A stretch of 64,000 bases of DNA from Bifidobacterium actinocoloniiforme DSM 22766 (GCF_001263395.1 NZ_CP011786.1:1612001-1676000), one strand, 5' to 3'; positions 44,801-54,220 are shown, numbered from the stretch's first letter. Notes: a model not told the origin generated them from the sequence alone. Numbers and translations are program-made.

Positions 44801-46784
44801 TTGTGTTCCCCGCATGCGCGGGGATGATCCACGCCGTGTTCCCATTCCTCAAACTGGAGGCATTGTGTTCCCCGCATGCGCGGGGATGATCCCTTACGTT
44901 CACTGTCCCGGACCCGCTTGAGCCAGTGTTCCCCGCATGCGCGGGGATGATCCCGAGTTGCGACTCAACGAGGGGTTTGAACAGACGTGTTCCCCGCATG
45001 CGCGGGGATGATCCCATCACTTTCACATTGAAGGAAATGATTGACTCGTGTTCCCCGCATGCGCGGGGATGATCCCGTGAACCTGACCGTGACCAGCCGG
45101 TCCGTGGCGTGTTCCCCGCATGCGCGGGGATGATCCCCGAAAAGCCCCTTTTGAAGCTCCGCTTGTTTGGTGTTCCCCGCATGCGTGGGGATGATCCCGG
45201 CGTGACATCGGGCATGGTGTCGGGCATGATGTGTTCCCCGCATGCGCGGGGATGATCCCGCAATCAAGGATTCGGCTGGCCCGGTGCTGGAGTGTTCCCC
45301 GCATGCGCGGGGATGATCCCGCAGACAGCCAGTCACCGGCCTGTTTGACAACGTGTTCCCCGCATGCGCGGGGATGATCCCCCCGGTAGCGTGGCGTGGC
45401 CATGACGGTCACCGTGTTCCCCGCATGCGCGGGGATGATCCCGCCGACCAGGCATGGCATGCAGGCACCATGACGTATTCCCCGCATGCGCGGGGATGAT
45501 CCCCCGAAAGTCATCCTGCAACCGTCCATTAACGAGTGTTCCCCGCATGCGCGGGGATGATCCCTTCTCAAGATGGATGCTGGGCGTCATGTCCGGGTGC
45601 TCCCCGCATGCGCGGGGATGATCCCAACGTGAAGGGCATTTCCGACGCGGCCAAACAGTGTTCCCCGCATGCGCGGGGATGATCCCCGCCACCAGCGCAC
45701 AACGCCACGACGGCAATAGTGTTCCCCGCATGCGCGGGGATGATCCCTGTTCGGCCAGCTCACCTCGCTGCGCCCCTTCGTGTTCCCCGCATGCGCGGGG
45801 ATGATCCCTATATATAGAAGCTACATCTAGTGGCGCTCAAGTGTTCCCCGCATGCGCGGGGATGATCCCTGCGCCGTGAACCGGTCGCCGGCGGGACCAC
45901 CGTGTTCCCCGCATGCGCGGGGATGATCCCAGGTCGTTATCGCCCAGAAGGTCAGGATTCTTGTGTTCCCCGCATGCGCGGGGATGATCCCCCGTTAGAA
46001 CTCATGGTATTGCTCCTCGTATCGTGTTCCCCGCATGCGCGGGGATGATCCCCAAGCTGGACGCCGCAAAAAAGGTAAGGAAAAGTGTTCCCCGCATGCG
46101 CGGGGATGATCCCCGACGGCAAAGGGTCGGGCAGGTCTCCGTTCGGTGTTCCCCGCATGCGCGGGGATGATCCCCAGCCACAATCCGGCCGTGATGCGTG
46201 CGCCGTGTGTTCCCCGCATGCGCGGGGATGATCCCCCGTCCCGAACTATCTGCTGGACCGGGATTACGTGTTCCCCGCATGCGCGGGGATGATCCCGCCC
46301 GCGCACGCGAAGTCGGGGCCCTCCTAAAGTGTTCCCCGCATGCGCGGGGATGATCCCTGCTGCGCGTCATCCAGGTTAGCCATGTTAGGGTGTTCCCCCC
46401 ATGCGCGGGGATGATCCCGCCTGGTTGGTGTCCAACCGGTCCCGGTCCTGGTGTTCCCCCCATGCGCGGGGATGATCCCCAGTGAGCCCGTCGGGCGTCA
46501 CGAACCGGCCGGTGTTCCCCGCATGCGCGGGGATGATCCCGCCGCATAGGTCGCGTAGGCCGAACCGTAGACGTGTTCCCCGCATGCGCGGGGACGATCC
46601 CTACCCCCTACCCCTCAGAATCGTTGGAATTCCGTGTTCCCCGCATGCGTGGGGATGATCCCAAATTGGAGGAACAAATGGCTGATGTGACCAAGTGTTC
46701 CCCGCATGCGCGGGGATGATCCGACTTTCCGCCTCCTCGTGCACCTCGTCCCAGCGTGTTCCCCGCATGCGCGGGGATGACTCA
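41874..46784 (+). CRISPR. Type I-E CRISPR array, 81 repeats and 80 spacers
   Basis: The 29-nt repeat begins GTGTTCCCCGC, has loop ATGC and ends GCGGGGATGATCCC. I stepped through the array at 61-nt spacing from 41874 to 46756; the period is 61 everywhere except two units of 62 (ending at 43278 and 44865), so spacers are 32 or 33 nt. Variants: GTATTCC at 45475, GTGCTCC at 45597, CCCCCC at 46390 and 46451, CGGGGACGATCCC near 46597, GCGTGGGG near 45185 and 46649, and a terminal repeat at 46756 ending ATGACTCA. Variants cluster at the leader-distal end, as expected for the oldest part. Repeat class and adjacent genes agree on type I-E. Confidence 0.98.
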
Positions 46785-46816
46785 TTCCTGGATGACTCAA
46801 AGCGAATATGTAGGGT

Positions 46817-47074
46817 CTACCGGAGGAGTTGCTCCGCGTACGGCTGGATGACCTCATATTCCGGGTCCTTCGCCAGATTCTCGACCCCCTGCGGGAACCT
46901 GGCGTACAGCTCGGGATGATCGACGGCGATATCAAGGGCGTCGGCGATGGCCAGGTCGGGCTCGCCGGCGAAAATGGCTTCTCTTGCAAGTTCCTCGCAA
47001 TCTTCGTCTAACCCGGCTACCACCTTGAGGGACTGCTCAGCCAGATCCGTGAGCTGGTCAAACGTATAGTTCAC
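46817..47074 (-). CDS. Small acidic protein of unknown function at the array end
   Basis: 85 residues, strongly acidic (pattern LDEDCEELAREAIFAGEPDLAI then helices to AEQLLR), predicted helical. GGAAG lies about six bases upstream of the ATG. It sits between the last intact repeat and a fossil array, on the opposite strand. The GEPDLAIADALD stretch loosely resembles small immunity proteins (MafI-like) and the product at 47894-48160. Function not assigned. Confidence 0.6.
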   Translation of the reverse strand: MNYTFDQLTDLAEQSLKVVAGLDEDCEELAREAIFAGEPDLAIADALDIAVDHPELYARFPQGVENLAKDPEYEVIQPYAEQLLR

Positions 47075-47186
47075 TTCCCGCCTCCCTGTCTCCGAAGCTC
47101 GTCACGGTTGACTCCCGTGGGGGATTCTACCGTTTTTCGCGTTTCTGATTACGCCTGTGCCTTCGGGCGGGTATGTTCGGTCAATG

Positions 47187-47649
47187 TAGTATTCCCGCCT
47201 GCATGGGGATGATTCTTTGATTCGACAGTTGCGGTACACAGACGTTTCGTGCCCTCCCCCTCCCTGTGCGTTCGGGGATGATCCCAGCGGCTTGGGCAGG
47301 GACGGCGTGCTGTCAGGGTGCTCTCCTGCGTGTGCGGGATGATCGCCCTTTTGGAAACCCGGTCACCCGCCTTATCTGCGTTTCCGACGATGAGGGGGGT
47401 GATCTCAGCCACCTTGTAAGATTATGAAGCGCTCGGCAGTGTTCCCCATCCGCATGGGGGTGACCCCAGCTTTAGTGTTATTGTCGAGTTTGAAGACCAG
47501 TGTTCCCCGCTTATGCGGGGATATCGCCAACCTGACGCTCAAAGATGAACGATAGTTAAGTGTTCGAAGTCCATGCAGGCATGGCTCCTATCGCTCATGA
47601 AAATCGCGTGCGATATCATCATTTTCCTTGCGCGCGCGGGATGATTCTG
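47187..47649 (+). CRISPR. Fossil CRISPR array, about eight decayed repeats
   Basis: Decayed repeats at approximately 47187-47216, 47255-47285, 47318-47347, 47380-47408, 47439-47467, 47500-47528, 47560-47588 and 47621-47649. Successive ends differ by 59-69 nt, close to the 61-nt period of the main array. The best copies are GTGTTCCCCGCTTATGCGGGG (47500; one break in the loop) and GTGTTCCCCATC-CGCATGGGGG (47439); others keep only GGGATGAT and a few stem bases. Same orientation as the main array. Unlikely to yield functional crRNAs except perhaps the 47500 unit. Confidence 0.8.
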
Positions 47650-47893
47650 TACCGATGCCATGTCCCCCGCAAGGCACGTATTCGTGTCTCCTGTACGGAA
47701 GAGAAAATCAATGCGCCATTAAAGGAACCAGCCGCCGACCGTGACCTGTGCAAGGAGGAAGGGGCCAGTTGACGTGAAACACATATAAGATTGTTGACAA
47801 CGAATTCATCGGGGTACGGCAACGGGAACGTCGCAACTTGCACCGCCGCTACGCCATTGATGCCTTACATCCATTGCAGGGGAACAGGGGGGC

Positions 47894-48160
47894 ATGGCAA
47901 CGGACGCGCAAGCCGAAACGGCATACCGGAAGCTAGGACCATACCTTGCGTCAGTCCTAGGCGCCGATATTCTCTCCAGCCTGGACGCTGGCATAGCCGA
48001 CGGGGAACCCTACGAAGCCCTCGGATGGCTGCTCTCCTCAATCAATCGGCCAGGCGTCTCCGTAACCAAGGACCTGTTTCTGCAAGCTCGCGATTGTCTG
48101 AGCGATGAGGACAAAGAAGAATACGGGCACCTGCTGCGCTCGCAGCATGTAGTCGCCTGA
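47894..48160 (+). CDS. Small helical protein, MafI-like immunity pattern
   Basis: 88 residues, acidic and helical: GADILSSLDAGIADGEPYEA, LGWLLSSINRPGVSVTKDLF, LSDEDKEEYGHLLR. The layout (GEPYEAL, then a helix pair ending in an acidic helix) resembles MafI-type immunity proteins, but no toxin lies beside it. The ATG at 47894 follows AGGGGAACAGGGGGGC. It lies between the fossil array and an isolated diverged repeat. Confidence 0.55.
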   Translation: MATDAQAETAYRKLGPYLASVLGADILSSLDAGIADGEPYEALGWLLSSINRPGVSVTKDLFLQARDCLSDEDKEEYGHLLRSQHVVA

Positions 48161-48248
48161 AAGCGCACCATTTGCCAAAGACGTTGGACGCCCAGGAGCT
48201 TTTGCGCATCCCAATGGCTCATGGTTTTCGCTGATTCTTCGCGTCGCT

Positions 48249-48330
48249 GTGTTCCCTGCACGTGCAGGGAAGATTCCTGATACGCGCTGATGAAACGCAT
48301 GGCACCCGGAAGAGAACCGGGATGATTGCC
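48249..48330 (+). repeat. Isolated diverged CRISPR-like repeat pair
   Basis: At 48249-48277 the sequence is GTGTTCCCTGC-ACGT-GCAGGG followed by AAGATTCC: the same CCCTGC/GCAGGG stem as the second repeat of the cas3-cse1 mini-array. After 23 nt beginning TGATACGC, a second hairpin follows (ACCCGG-AAGAGAA-CCGGG, then ATGATTGC, to about 48330). Orientation as in the array. Confidence 0.6.
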
Positions 48331-48447
48331 GTCTTGCCTCAGTTCCCTGTGTTCGCACCAATCGATACGGTCTTCTTGGTCGCGCTGTTCTTCGTTAATC
48401 AAAGGATGAACAGGGATAAAGATATCGAAGGGGCGTGTTGACGCGGA

Positions 48448-48498
48448 CCTTGGTGAGGTGGGCCACCAGCCTGCAATGCGTGGCCCACCTCACCAAGG
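48448..48498. terminator. Perfect 19-bp hairpin between accessory region and MFS gene
   Basis: CCTTGGTGAGGTGGGCCAC and its exact complement enclose a 13-nt loop. No long T-run follows (ATTTTC on the right). Its unusual stem length would insulate the accessory region from the transporter gene. The 48161-48447 segment otherwise holds only the diverged repeat pair. Confidence 0.65.
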
Positions 48499-48689
48499 AT
48501 TTTCGGCGGAGCCCCTGGCCACCGGTTGAGCTATCACGACAGTCCCGGTGACGTTTGACGCCATGTTCACATCGCAAACGTGTATCAGTCGTGATGGTCT
48601 TGCGTGTTCAGATGCGGCGGTGGGCGAGTGGCCGTAGAGTCAGTGGGGTTTGCCAACAACCGTTGGATAGCTCATCAAGGAGGGCCACC

Positions 48690-49985
48690 ATCTCCGCTTC
48701 ATCGACTCAGCAATCCCCTCGCCCCGCAGGTTCCGCGCTGCGCCCCTGGCTCATCTTCCTGGGTTGTTGCTTGCTTTCGTTCGTGGGATACGGTCTGATA
48801 GTTAACACTCCCGGACTCTATTACAAGGCGCTGTCCTCGGACCTGGGAGTTTCACGCACACAAATCGCGCTCACTTCCACCATCATGAACCTGACCGGCG
48901 CGGCGACGATGTTGTTCTCCGGCAAGCTTATGAAGCGCGTGGATTCGCGCTTGCTGCTCAGCGTGTGCATCGGGGTGTGCGCCATCATCTTCTTCTGCCA
49001 GTCCTTCTTCACCAGTCTCTGGCAGTTCTACGTTTCCTTCGCGCTCATCGGCGTCGCGTATGTCATCCCTATCACCTTGGCGCCTTCGGTCCTGCTTTCC
49101 AACTGGTTCGAGCAGCAGCTGGGCCTGGTGATGGGCGTTGCCTTGGGGCTTTCCGGTTTGGGCGGCATGGTCTTCAATCCTGTGGTCTCCTCCTGGATCG
49201 CCAATCTGGGTTGGCGTCCGGCTTACCGGATGACCGCTTTGCTGCTGGCCGTATGCATCCTCCCCTTCTCTATCTTTGTGCTGCGTTTCATGCCCAACCC
49301 CGCTAAAGGCGAGACCATGTACGAAGCCAGCCCGGCGTCCGCTGAGGCCGACGCCGGCTCCAACGCCCCGAAAGGTGAGCTTCAGGATCCATCTTCCATC
49401 CCCGGGATCGAGGCCAAGAAGGCATACCGCACGCCGACCTTCATGCTTCTGATTGCTTGCTATGTCCTCCTTCAATGGGCCACGGGGATGGTCCAGCATG
49501 TCTCTGGCTACGAGCAATCCCGAGGCCTGACCCTGCAGGAGGGGGCCTTCGCGGTCTCCGGCATCATGCTGGGCGCCGCAATTGGCAAGGCCACGATCGG
49601 CATTCTTCTGGACAGGCTGAAGACCGAGCTGGTCCTGGCCTTGTACTCGGTGGTTGGGCTGGCAGGTTGGGCCCTGATGATGTTCCTGGTCACACCCACC
49701 CCGGCGGCGATCTCCGGCTTCCTGGCTGGCTTGGGCCAGGGCGTCCTGCTCGTGGCCCTGCCTTGGCTTGCCCGCCAGTCCTTCGGCCAGCGGGACTACG
49801 CCGAGATTTTGAGCATCCTGACCATGTCCGGTGTGCTTTCGGTCGCTTTGGCGAACACGATCAATGGCACGATCTTCGACCTTGCCGGCTCCTACATCCC
49901 GGCCCTGGCGATCAACGTGATTTGCTATGTCCTCGCGCTCGCCGCCGCCATCGCCGCCTACCGCCTGCGCCCCTTGCGCGAATAA
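48690..49985 (+). CDS. MFS transporter, OFA-like family
   Basis: About 431 residues with 12 predicted membrane spans; RPWLIFLGCCLLSFVGYGL opens the first, the loop-2/3 region is SGKLMKRVDSRLL, and an Ala/Glu-rich cytoplasmic loop (about residues 213-245) splits the halves. The NTPGLYYKALSSDLGVSRTQ segment resembles oxalate/formate antiporter-family members; the substrate is unknown. A perfect AAGGAGGG (48677-48684) is followed after five bases by ATC, not ATG, in frame. The open frame extends upstream to an ATG at 48555 without a ribosome site. Initiation at ATC, or a lost ATG, is the likeliest reading. Confidence 0.82.
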   Translation: MSASSTQQSPRPAGSALRPWLIFLGCCLLSFVGYGLIVNTPGLYYKALSSDLGVSRTQIALTSTIMNLTGAATMLFSGKLMKRVDSRLLLSVCIGVCAIIFFCQSFFTSLWQFYVSFALIGVAYVIPITLAPSVLLSNWFEQQLGLVMGVALGLSGLGGMVFNPVVSSWIANLGWRPAYRMTALLLAVCILPFSIFVLRFMPNPAKGETMYEASPASAEADAGSNAPKGELQDPSSIPGIEAKKAYRTPTFMLLIACYVLLQWATGMVQHVSGYEQSRGLTLQEGAFAVSGIMLGAAIGKATIGILLDRLKTELVLALYSVVGLAGWALMMFLVTPTPAAISGFLAGLGQGVLLVALPWLARQSFGQRDYAEILSILTMSGVLSVALANTINGTIFDLAGSYIPALAINVICYVLALAAAIAAYRLRPLRE

Positions 49986-50065
49986 GCAAGCGCGTCGCTG
50001 CCAGGCCGGGCCATGTTCCGAGCGGTGATTCGGCGACGCTCCCGTACGATGCCTGGCTACTGGTG

Positions 50066-50071
50066 TATACT
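50066..50071 (+). promoter_or_regulatory. -10 element of rpsO
   Basis: TATACT inside TGGTGTATACTGG, about 84 bp upstream of rpsO; the same TGGTGTATACTG string occurs before the L10 leader at 63501. No strong -35 match was identified. Confidence 0.55.
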
Positions 50072-50154
50072 GGATGTTTGGCGTGATTCGCCCGCGGATT
50101 GAGAGCGCTTCAGCATAGGGCTGGTGCACCGCGCAACGGATGCAAGGAGAGACC

Positions 50155-50424
50155 GTGGCACTGACGGCGGAAGACAAGAACAAGATCATCGCTGAGTACG
50201 CGACCCACGAAGGCGACACGGGTTCCCCGGAGGTCCAGGTCGCCCTGCTGAGCAAGCGCATCTCCGACCTGACCGAGCACCTGAAGACCCACCAGCACGA
50301 CCACCACTCCCGTCGCGGCCTGCTGCTGATGGTCGGTCACCGTCGCCGCCTGCTCGACTACCTGAAGAAGGTTGACATTGAGCGGTACCGCTCTCTGATC
50401 GAGCGCCTTGGACTGCGCCATTAA
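50155..50424 (+). CDS. rpsO: 30S ribosomal protein S15
   Basis: 89 residues, the normal length, from GTG at 50155 with AAGGAGA at 50144-50150. Contains [37 protein letters not shown] and [11 protein letters not shown], all diagnostic. It binds 16S rRNA at the platform. The conserved rpsO-pnp order is kept, with a terminator-like hairpin and short tandem repeats between. Confidence 0.98.
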   Translation: MALTAEDKNKIIAEYATHEGDTGSPEVQVALLSKRISDLTEHLKTHQHDHHSRRGLLLMVGHRRRLLDYLKKVDIERYRSLIERLGLRH

Positions 50425-50433
50425 GTGAACTTC

Positions 50434-50461
50434 CGCCCGGGCCTTGCGCTCGGGCGCTTTT
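50434..50461 (+). terminator. Terminator after rpsO
   Basis: CGCCCG pairs with CGGGCG around an 11-nt loop, followed by CTTTT. Confidence 0.7.
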
Positions 50462-50476
50462 GCATGCCGATAGTTG

Positions 50477-50508
50477 AACAGCGAAACAGCGAAACAGCGA
50501 AACAGCGG
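50477..50508 (+). repeat. Four tandem copies of AACAGCGA between rpsO and pnp
   Basis: Three exact 8-nt copies and a fourth with a final G. They lie in the rpsO-pnp spacer upstream of the pnp ribosome site. Confidence 0.9.
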
Positions 50509-50691
50509 TGAGCGCTGAGGACTGATGCCGGGGAAGGGCGTGGAAGCGCCGGGCCCGGGTCCCAAGCGCGGATGCGACGCCGCAGGTATGAAGAACCGGG
50601 AAAGATGCGCGATCAGGTATATCGCGTCCGGCATGCACGAGGATGAATGAAGTAGGACAGATAAACAGTAGTAACAAAAGGAGGAACCCCT

Positions 50692-53451
50692 ATGGAGGGT
50701 CCCGAAATCCAGGCTGCAGAAGCCACGATTGACAATGGAACATTCGGCAAGCGCACGGTGCGCTTCGAGACGGGTCGTCTCGCCCAGCAGGCGGATGGGG
50801 CAGTAGCCGCTTACCTTGATGATGACACGATGGTCCTGTCGACCACCACCGCAGGGTCCAGCCCCAAGGAGAATTACGACTTCTTCCCGATGACCGTCGA
50901 TGTGGAGGAGAAGATGTACGCTGCGGGTAAGATTCCCGGCTCCTTCTTCCGCCGCGAAGGCCGGCCCTCGACCGAGGCCATCCTGGCCTGCCGGTTGATC
51001 GACCGCCCCCTGCGCCCCCTCTTCCCTCACACCTTCCGCAACGAGGTGCAGGTGGTCGAGACCGTCCTGGCCGTTGACCCGGATGACGCTTACGATGTGC
51101 TGGCCTTGAACGCGGCCTCCGCCTCCACCTTGATCTCCGGCCTGCCCTTCGAGGGCCCGGTCTCCGGCCTGCGCCTGGCGTTGGTCGACGGTCAGTGGGT
51201 GGCTTTCCCCCGCTGGTCCGAGCGTGAGCGCGCCGTCTTCGAGTTGGTCGTAGCGGGCCGCGTGGTCGAAGGCGGCGATGTCGCCATCGCCATGATCGAG
51301 GCGGGCGCCGGGAAGAACGCCTGGGAGCTGATTTACGACGAGGGGCAGATCAAGCCTGATGAGGCCGTTGTGGCCGAAGGCCTTGAGGCAGCCAAGCCCT
51401 TCATCAAGGTCCTCTGCCAGGCCCAGAACGAACTGAAGGCCCAGGCCGCCAAGCCCACCAAGGAGTTCCAGCTCTTCCCCGAGTACACGGACGAGCTGTA
51501 CGCGCGCATCGACCAGATCGCGCACTCCGACCTGGATGAGGCCCTCTCCATCGCGGAGAAGCTCCCTCGGCAGGAGCGCATCCACGAGATCAAAGAGCGG
51601 GTGCGTGAGCAGCTGGCTGATGAGTTCTCCGACATGGAGGAGAACGAAAAGGAGAAGGAGCTGGGCAACGCCTTCAAGGAGCTCCAACGCCAGATCGTCC
51701 GCCGCCGCATCCTGACCCAGGACTACCGCATCGACGGCCGTGGCCTGCGCGACATCCGCACCCTGTCCGCTGAGGTGGACGTGGTGCCCCGCGTACACGG
51801 CTCCGCCCTCTTCCAGCGCGGCGAGACCCAGATCCTGGGTGTCACCACCCTGAACATGCTCAAGATGGAGCAGACGGTCGACGCCCTCTCCGGCCCGACC
51901 ACCCGCCGCTACATGCACAACTACGAGATGCCGCCCTTCTCCACAGGTGAGACGGGCCGCATAGGTTCCCCCAAGCGCCGTGAGGTCGGCCACGGGAACC
52001 TGGCTGAGCGTGCGCTGATTCCAGTCCTGCCCTCCCGCGAGGAATTCCCCTACGCCATCCGTCAGGTCTCTGAGGCCCTGGGGTCCAACGGCTCCACTTC
52101 GATGGGCTCGGTCTGCGCTTCGACGCTCTCCTTGCTGGCTGCCGGCGTGCCGATCAAGGCCCCGGTCGCAGGCATCGCCATGGGCCTGGTCACCGGCGAG
52201 GTCGATGGTCGCCCCACTTACAAGACCCTGACCGATATCCTGGGCGCCGAGGATGCCTTCGGCGACATGGACTTCAAGGTGGCAGGCACCTCTGAGTTCA
52301 TCACCTCCCTACAGCTGGACACCAAGCTGGACGGCATCCCCGCGGACATCCTTGCGGGCGCCCTTCAGCAGGCCAAGGAGGCCCGCACCACCATCCTCGA
52401 CGTGATCAACGAGTGCATCGACGGCCCCGCCGAGATGAGCCCGTTCGCGCCGCGGATCATCACCACCAAGGTGCCCGTCGACAAGATCGGCGCGGTCATC
52501 GGCCCCAAGGGCAAGATGATCAACCAGATTCAGGAGGACACCGGCGCCGAGGTCTCGATTGAGGATGACGGCACTGTGTACATCGCCTCCGAGGGCGGCG
52601 AGGCTGCACGGAAGGCCAAGGAGACGATTGAGCAAATCGTCAACCCCCACCTGCCCGAAGCTGGCGAGACTTACAACGGCAAGGTCGTCAAGACCACAAG
52701 CTTCGGCGCTTTCGTCAATCTGACCCCCGGCACCGACGGTCTGCTGCACATCTCGCAGATTCGCAACCTGGCCAACGGTGAGCGTATTGACGCGGTGGAA
52801 GACGTGCTCCAGGAGGGTGACGAGGTTCAGGTCATCGTTCAAGGCGTGGACGACCGGGGCAAGATCTCCCTGGCCATCCCCGGCTTCGAGGACGGGGAAT
52901 CCGGTTCTCGCGGGCGCGAGCGGGGCGAGCGTGACGAGCGTTCCGACCGGCGAGACCGCGACCGTGGCGGCCGCTATGACCGGCGCGACCATGACCGCGA
53001 CCGCGATCGTGAGCGCAGTCATTCACGCCGGGCCGAGCGTCCCATCTTCGAGGATGACGCTCCCGTTGATTCGGAGTACGACTTCGAGGAGACGGAGAAG
53101 GTCTCTCGTCCACGCCACCGTCGCGAGGACCACGATTACGACCGCGGCGAGCGTGGCGGCCATGAGCGCTCTGAGCGTTCGGGTCGGCGTGACCGCGACC
53201 GTGGCGGCCGTTCGGACCGTCGTGACCGCAGTGAGCGCTCTGAGCGGGGCGAGCGTTCCGATCGCGGCGAGCGTTCCGAGCGTCGCCACGAGCGTTCCGG
53301 TGGTCGCGGAGGCTACCGTGGGCGTCGTGAGAACCCGCGTTACGCGGCCGATGAGCATTACGACGAGTACGAGGCTGGTCGCGAGGAGCGGACCGAGCGT
53401 CCCCGTCGGCGTGTGCGCAGGGATTTCGACCCCTTTGATGATGAGGGCTGA
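50692..53451 (+). CDS. pnp: Polynucleotide phosphorylase with long charged C-terminal tail
   Basis: 919 residues. Two RNase PH folds (N-terminal [17 protein letters not shown]; second with [12 protein letters not shown] and the active-site region [18 protein letters not shown]), then KH ([19 protein letters not shown]) and S1 ([20 protein letters not shown]) domains ending about residue 730. The remaining ~180 residues are a disordered tail of RDRDRG, RGERSDR and similar repeats. It degrades RNA 3' to 5' by phosphorolysis and can add tails; the basic-acidic tail probably adds RNA or partner binding. AGGAGG precedes the ATG. Confidence 0.97.
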   Translation: MEGPEIQAAEATIDNGTFGKRTVRFETGRLAQQADGAVAAYLDDDTMVLSTTTAGSSPKENYDFFPMTVDVEEKMYAAGKIPGSFFRREGRPSTEAILACRLIDRPLRPLFPHTFRNEVQVVETVLAVDPDDAYDVLALNAASASTLISGLPFEGPVSGLRLALVDGQWVAFPRWSERERAVFELVVAGRVVEGGDVAIAMIEAGAGKNAWELIYDEGQIKPDEAVVAEGLEAAKPFIKVLCQAQNELKAQAAKPTKEFQLFPEYTDELYARIDQIAHSDLDEALSIAEKLPRQERIHEIKERVREQLADEFSDMEENEKEKELGNAFKELQRQIVRRRILTQDYRIDGRGLRDIRTLSAEVDVVPRVHGSALFQRGETQILGVTTLNMLKMEQTVDALSGPTTRRYMHNYEMPPFSTGETGRIGSPKRREVGHGNLAERALIPVLPSREEFPYAIRQVSEALGSNGSTSMGSVCASTLSLLAAGVPIKAPVAGIAMGLVTGEVDGRPTYKTLTDILGAEDAFGDMDFKVAGTSEFITSLQLDTKLDGIPADILAGALQQAKEARTTILDVINECIDGPAEMSPFAPRIITTKVPVDKIGAVIGPKGKMINQIQEDTGAEVSIEDDGTVYIASEGGEAARKAKETIEQIVNPHLPEAGETYNGKVVKTTSFGAFVNLTPGTDGLLHISQIRNLANGERIDAVEDVLQEGDEVQVIVQGVDDRGKISLAIPGFEDGESGSRGRERGERDERSDRRDRDRGGRYDRRDHDRDRDRERSHSRRAERPIFEDDAPVDSEYDFEETEKVSRPRHRREDHDYDRGERGGHERSERSGRRDRDRGGRSDRRDRSERSERGERSDRGERSERRHERSGGRGGYRGRRENPRYAADEHYDEYEAGREERTERPRRRVRRDFDPFDDEG

Positions 53452-53486
53452 TCGTCGGTTGACGCTGGCGTGACCTTCTAGCGTAA

Positions 53487-53518
53487 GCGGCCCTGGCCTT
53501 CTGGCCAGGGCCGCTTTT
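53487..53518 (+). terminator. Rho-independent terminator after pnp
   Basis: GCGGCCCTGGCC and its complement around TTCT, followed by TTTT. Confidence 0.88.
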
Positions 53519-53560
53519 CGCGTCTTTGGGGCTAGCGGACTGATATGGAATAATAAAGCT

Positions 53561-54154
53561 ATGTCTACTCTTACAATAATTCTGATCGTGCTTCTGGTGC
53601 TGATCGTCCTCGTGGTCCTGTGGGCCATCAGCGCTTACAACTCCCTCGTGGGCTTACGCAACCGGGTCAAGAACGGTTGGTCGCAGATCGACGTGGTGCT
53701 CAAACAGCGTTCGGATCTGGTGCCTAACCTGGTCGAGACCGTCAAGGGGTACGCCGGCCATGAGTCAGGCACTTTAACCGCCGTCACCCAAGCCCGGGCC
53801 GGAACGGTTCAGGCGGCGGCCTCCGCCCAGGACGATTCGCGTTCCGTGGCCACGCGCGCCCAGGCCGAGAGCAGGCTCTCCAGCGCCCTGTTCAACCTGA
53901 TGGCCACCGCTGAGGCCTACCCGGATCTCAAGGCCAACCAGAACTTCCTGGACTTGCAAAGCCAGCTGTCCGCCCTGGAGCAGAAGATCGCTTACGCCCG
54001 TCAGTTCTACAATGACGTGACCCAAAAGTACGACACACGCATCCAACAGGTGCCCAGCAATATCATCGCTTCCCTCTTCCACTTCCAGGAGGCCCAGTAC
54101 TTCGAGGCCGAGCCCGAAGCCAGACAGGTTCCGAAGGTGGACTTCAGCAAGTGA
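53561..54154 (+). CDS. lemA: LemA family membrane-anchored protein
   Basis: 197 residues: one N-terminal membrane span ([20 protein letters not shown]), then a helical extracytoplasmic domain with the LemA blocks [37 protein letters not shown] and [13 protein letters not shown]. Function is poorly known. It pairs with the DUF2207 gene downstream, a common arrangement. No clear Shine-Dalgarno sequence precedes the ATG. Confidence 0.93.
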   Translation: MSTLTIILIVLLVLIVLVVLWAISAYNSLVGLRNRVKNGWSQIDVVLKQRSDLVPNLVETVKGYAGHESGTLTAVTQARAGTVQAAASAQDDSRSVATRAQAESRLSSALFNLMATAEAYPDLKANQNFLDLQSQLSALEQKIAYARQFYNDVTQKYDTRIQQVPSNIIASLFHFQEAQYFEAEPEARQVPKVDFSK

Positions 54155-54220
54155 TTCAGTCGGGTTCGGCCGCTTCGGCCGAAGTGGGGTGGCGCCTAAT
54201 CGCGCCGGATGGAGGCGACA

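Noticed and set aside
45198-45229. Internal duplication in one spacer (TCGGGCATG twice)
   Set aside because: A short internal repeat that can be native to the protospacer; no sign of array rearrangement.
41782-46585. Many minus-strand open frames across the array encoding SSPRMRGT and GIIPAHAGNT repeats
   Set aside because: They are translations of the CRISPR repeat in a fixed frame; the 61-nt unit rotates the frame and yields periodic pseudo-proteins. No ribosome sites.
46878-46921. CGGGATGAT string inside the small minus-strand gene as a hidden repeat
   Set aside because: Out of phase with the array by about 12 nt and part of a well-formed coding frame.
47671-47700. Possible ninth fossil repeat (TGTCCCCCGC)
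   Set aside because: It is about 11 nt out of phase and lacks the second stem arm; too weak to count.
47560-47772. Short open frame within the fossil array
   Set aside because: It crosses two decayed repeats and shows no protein-like features.
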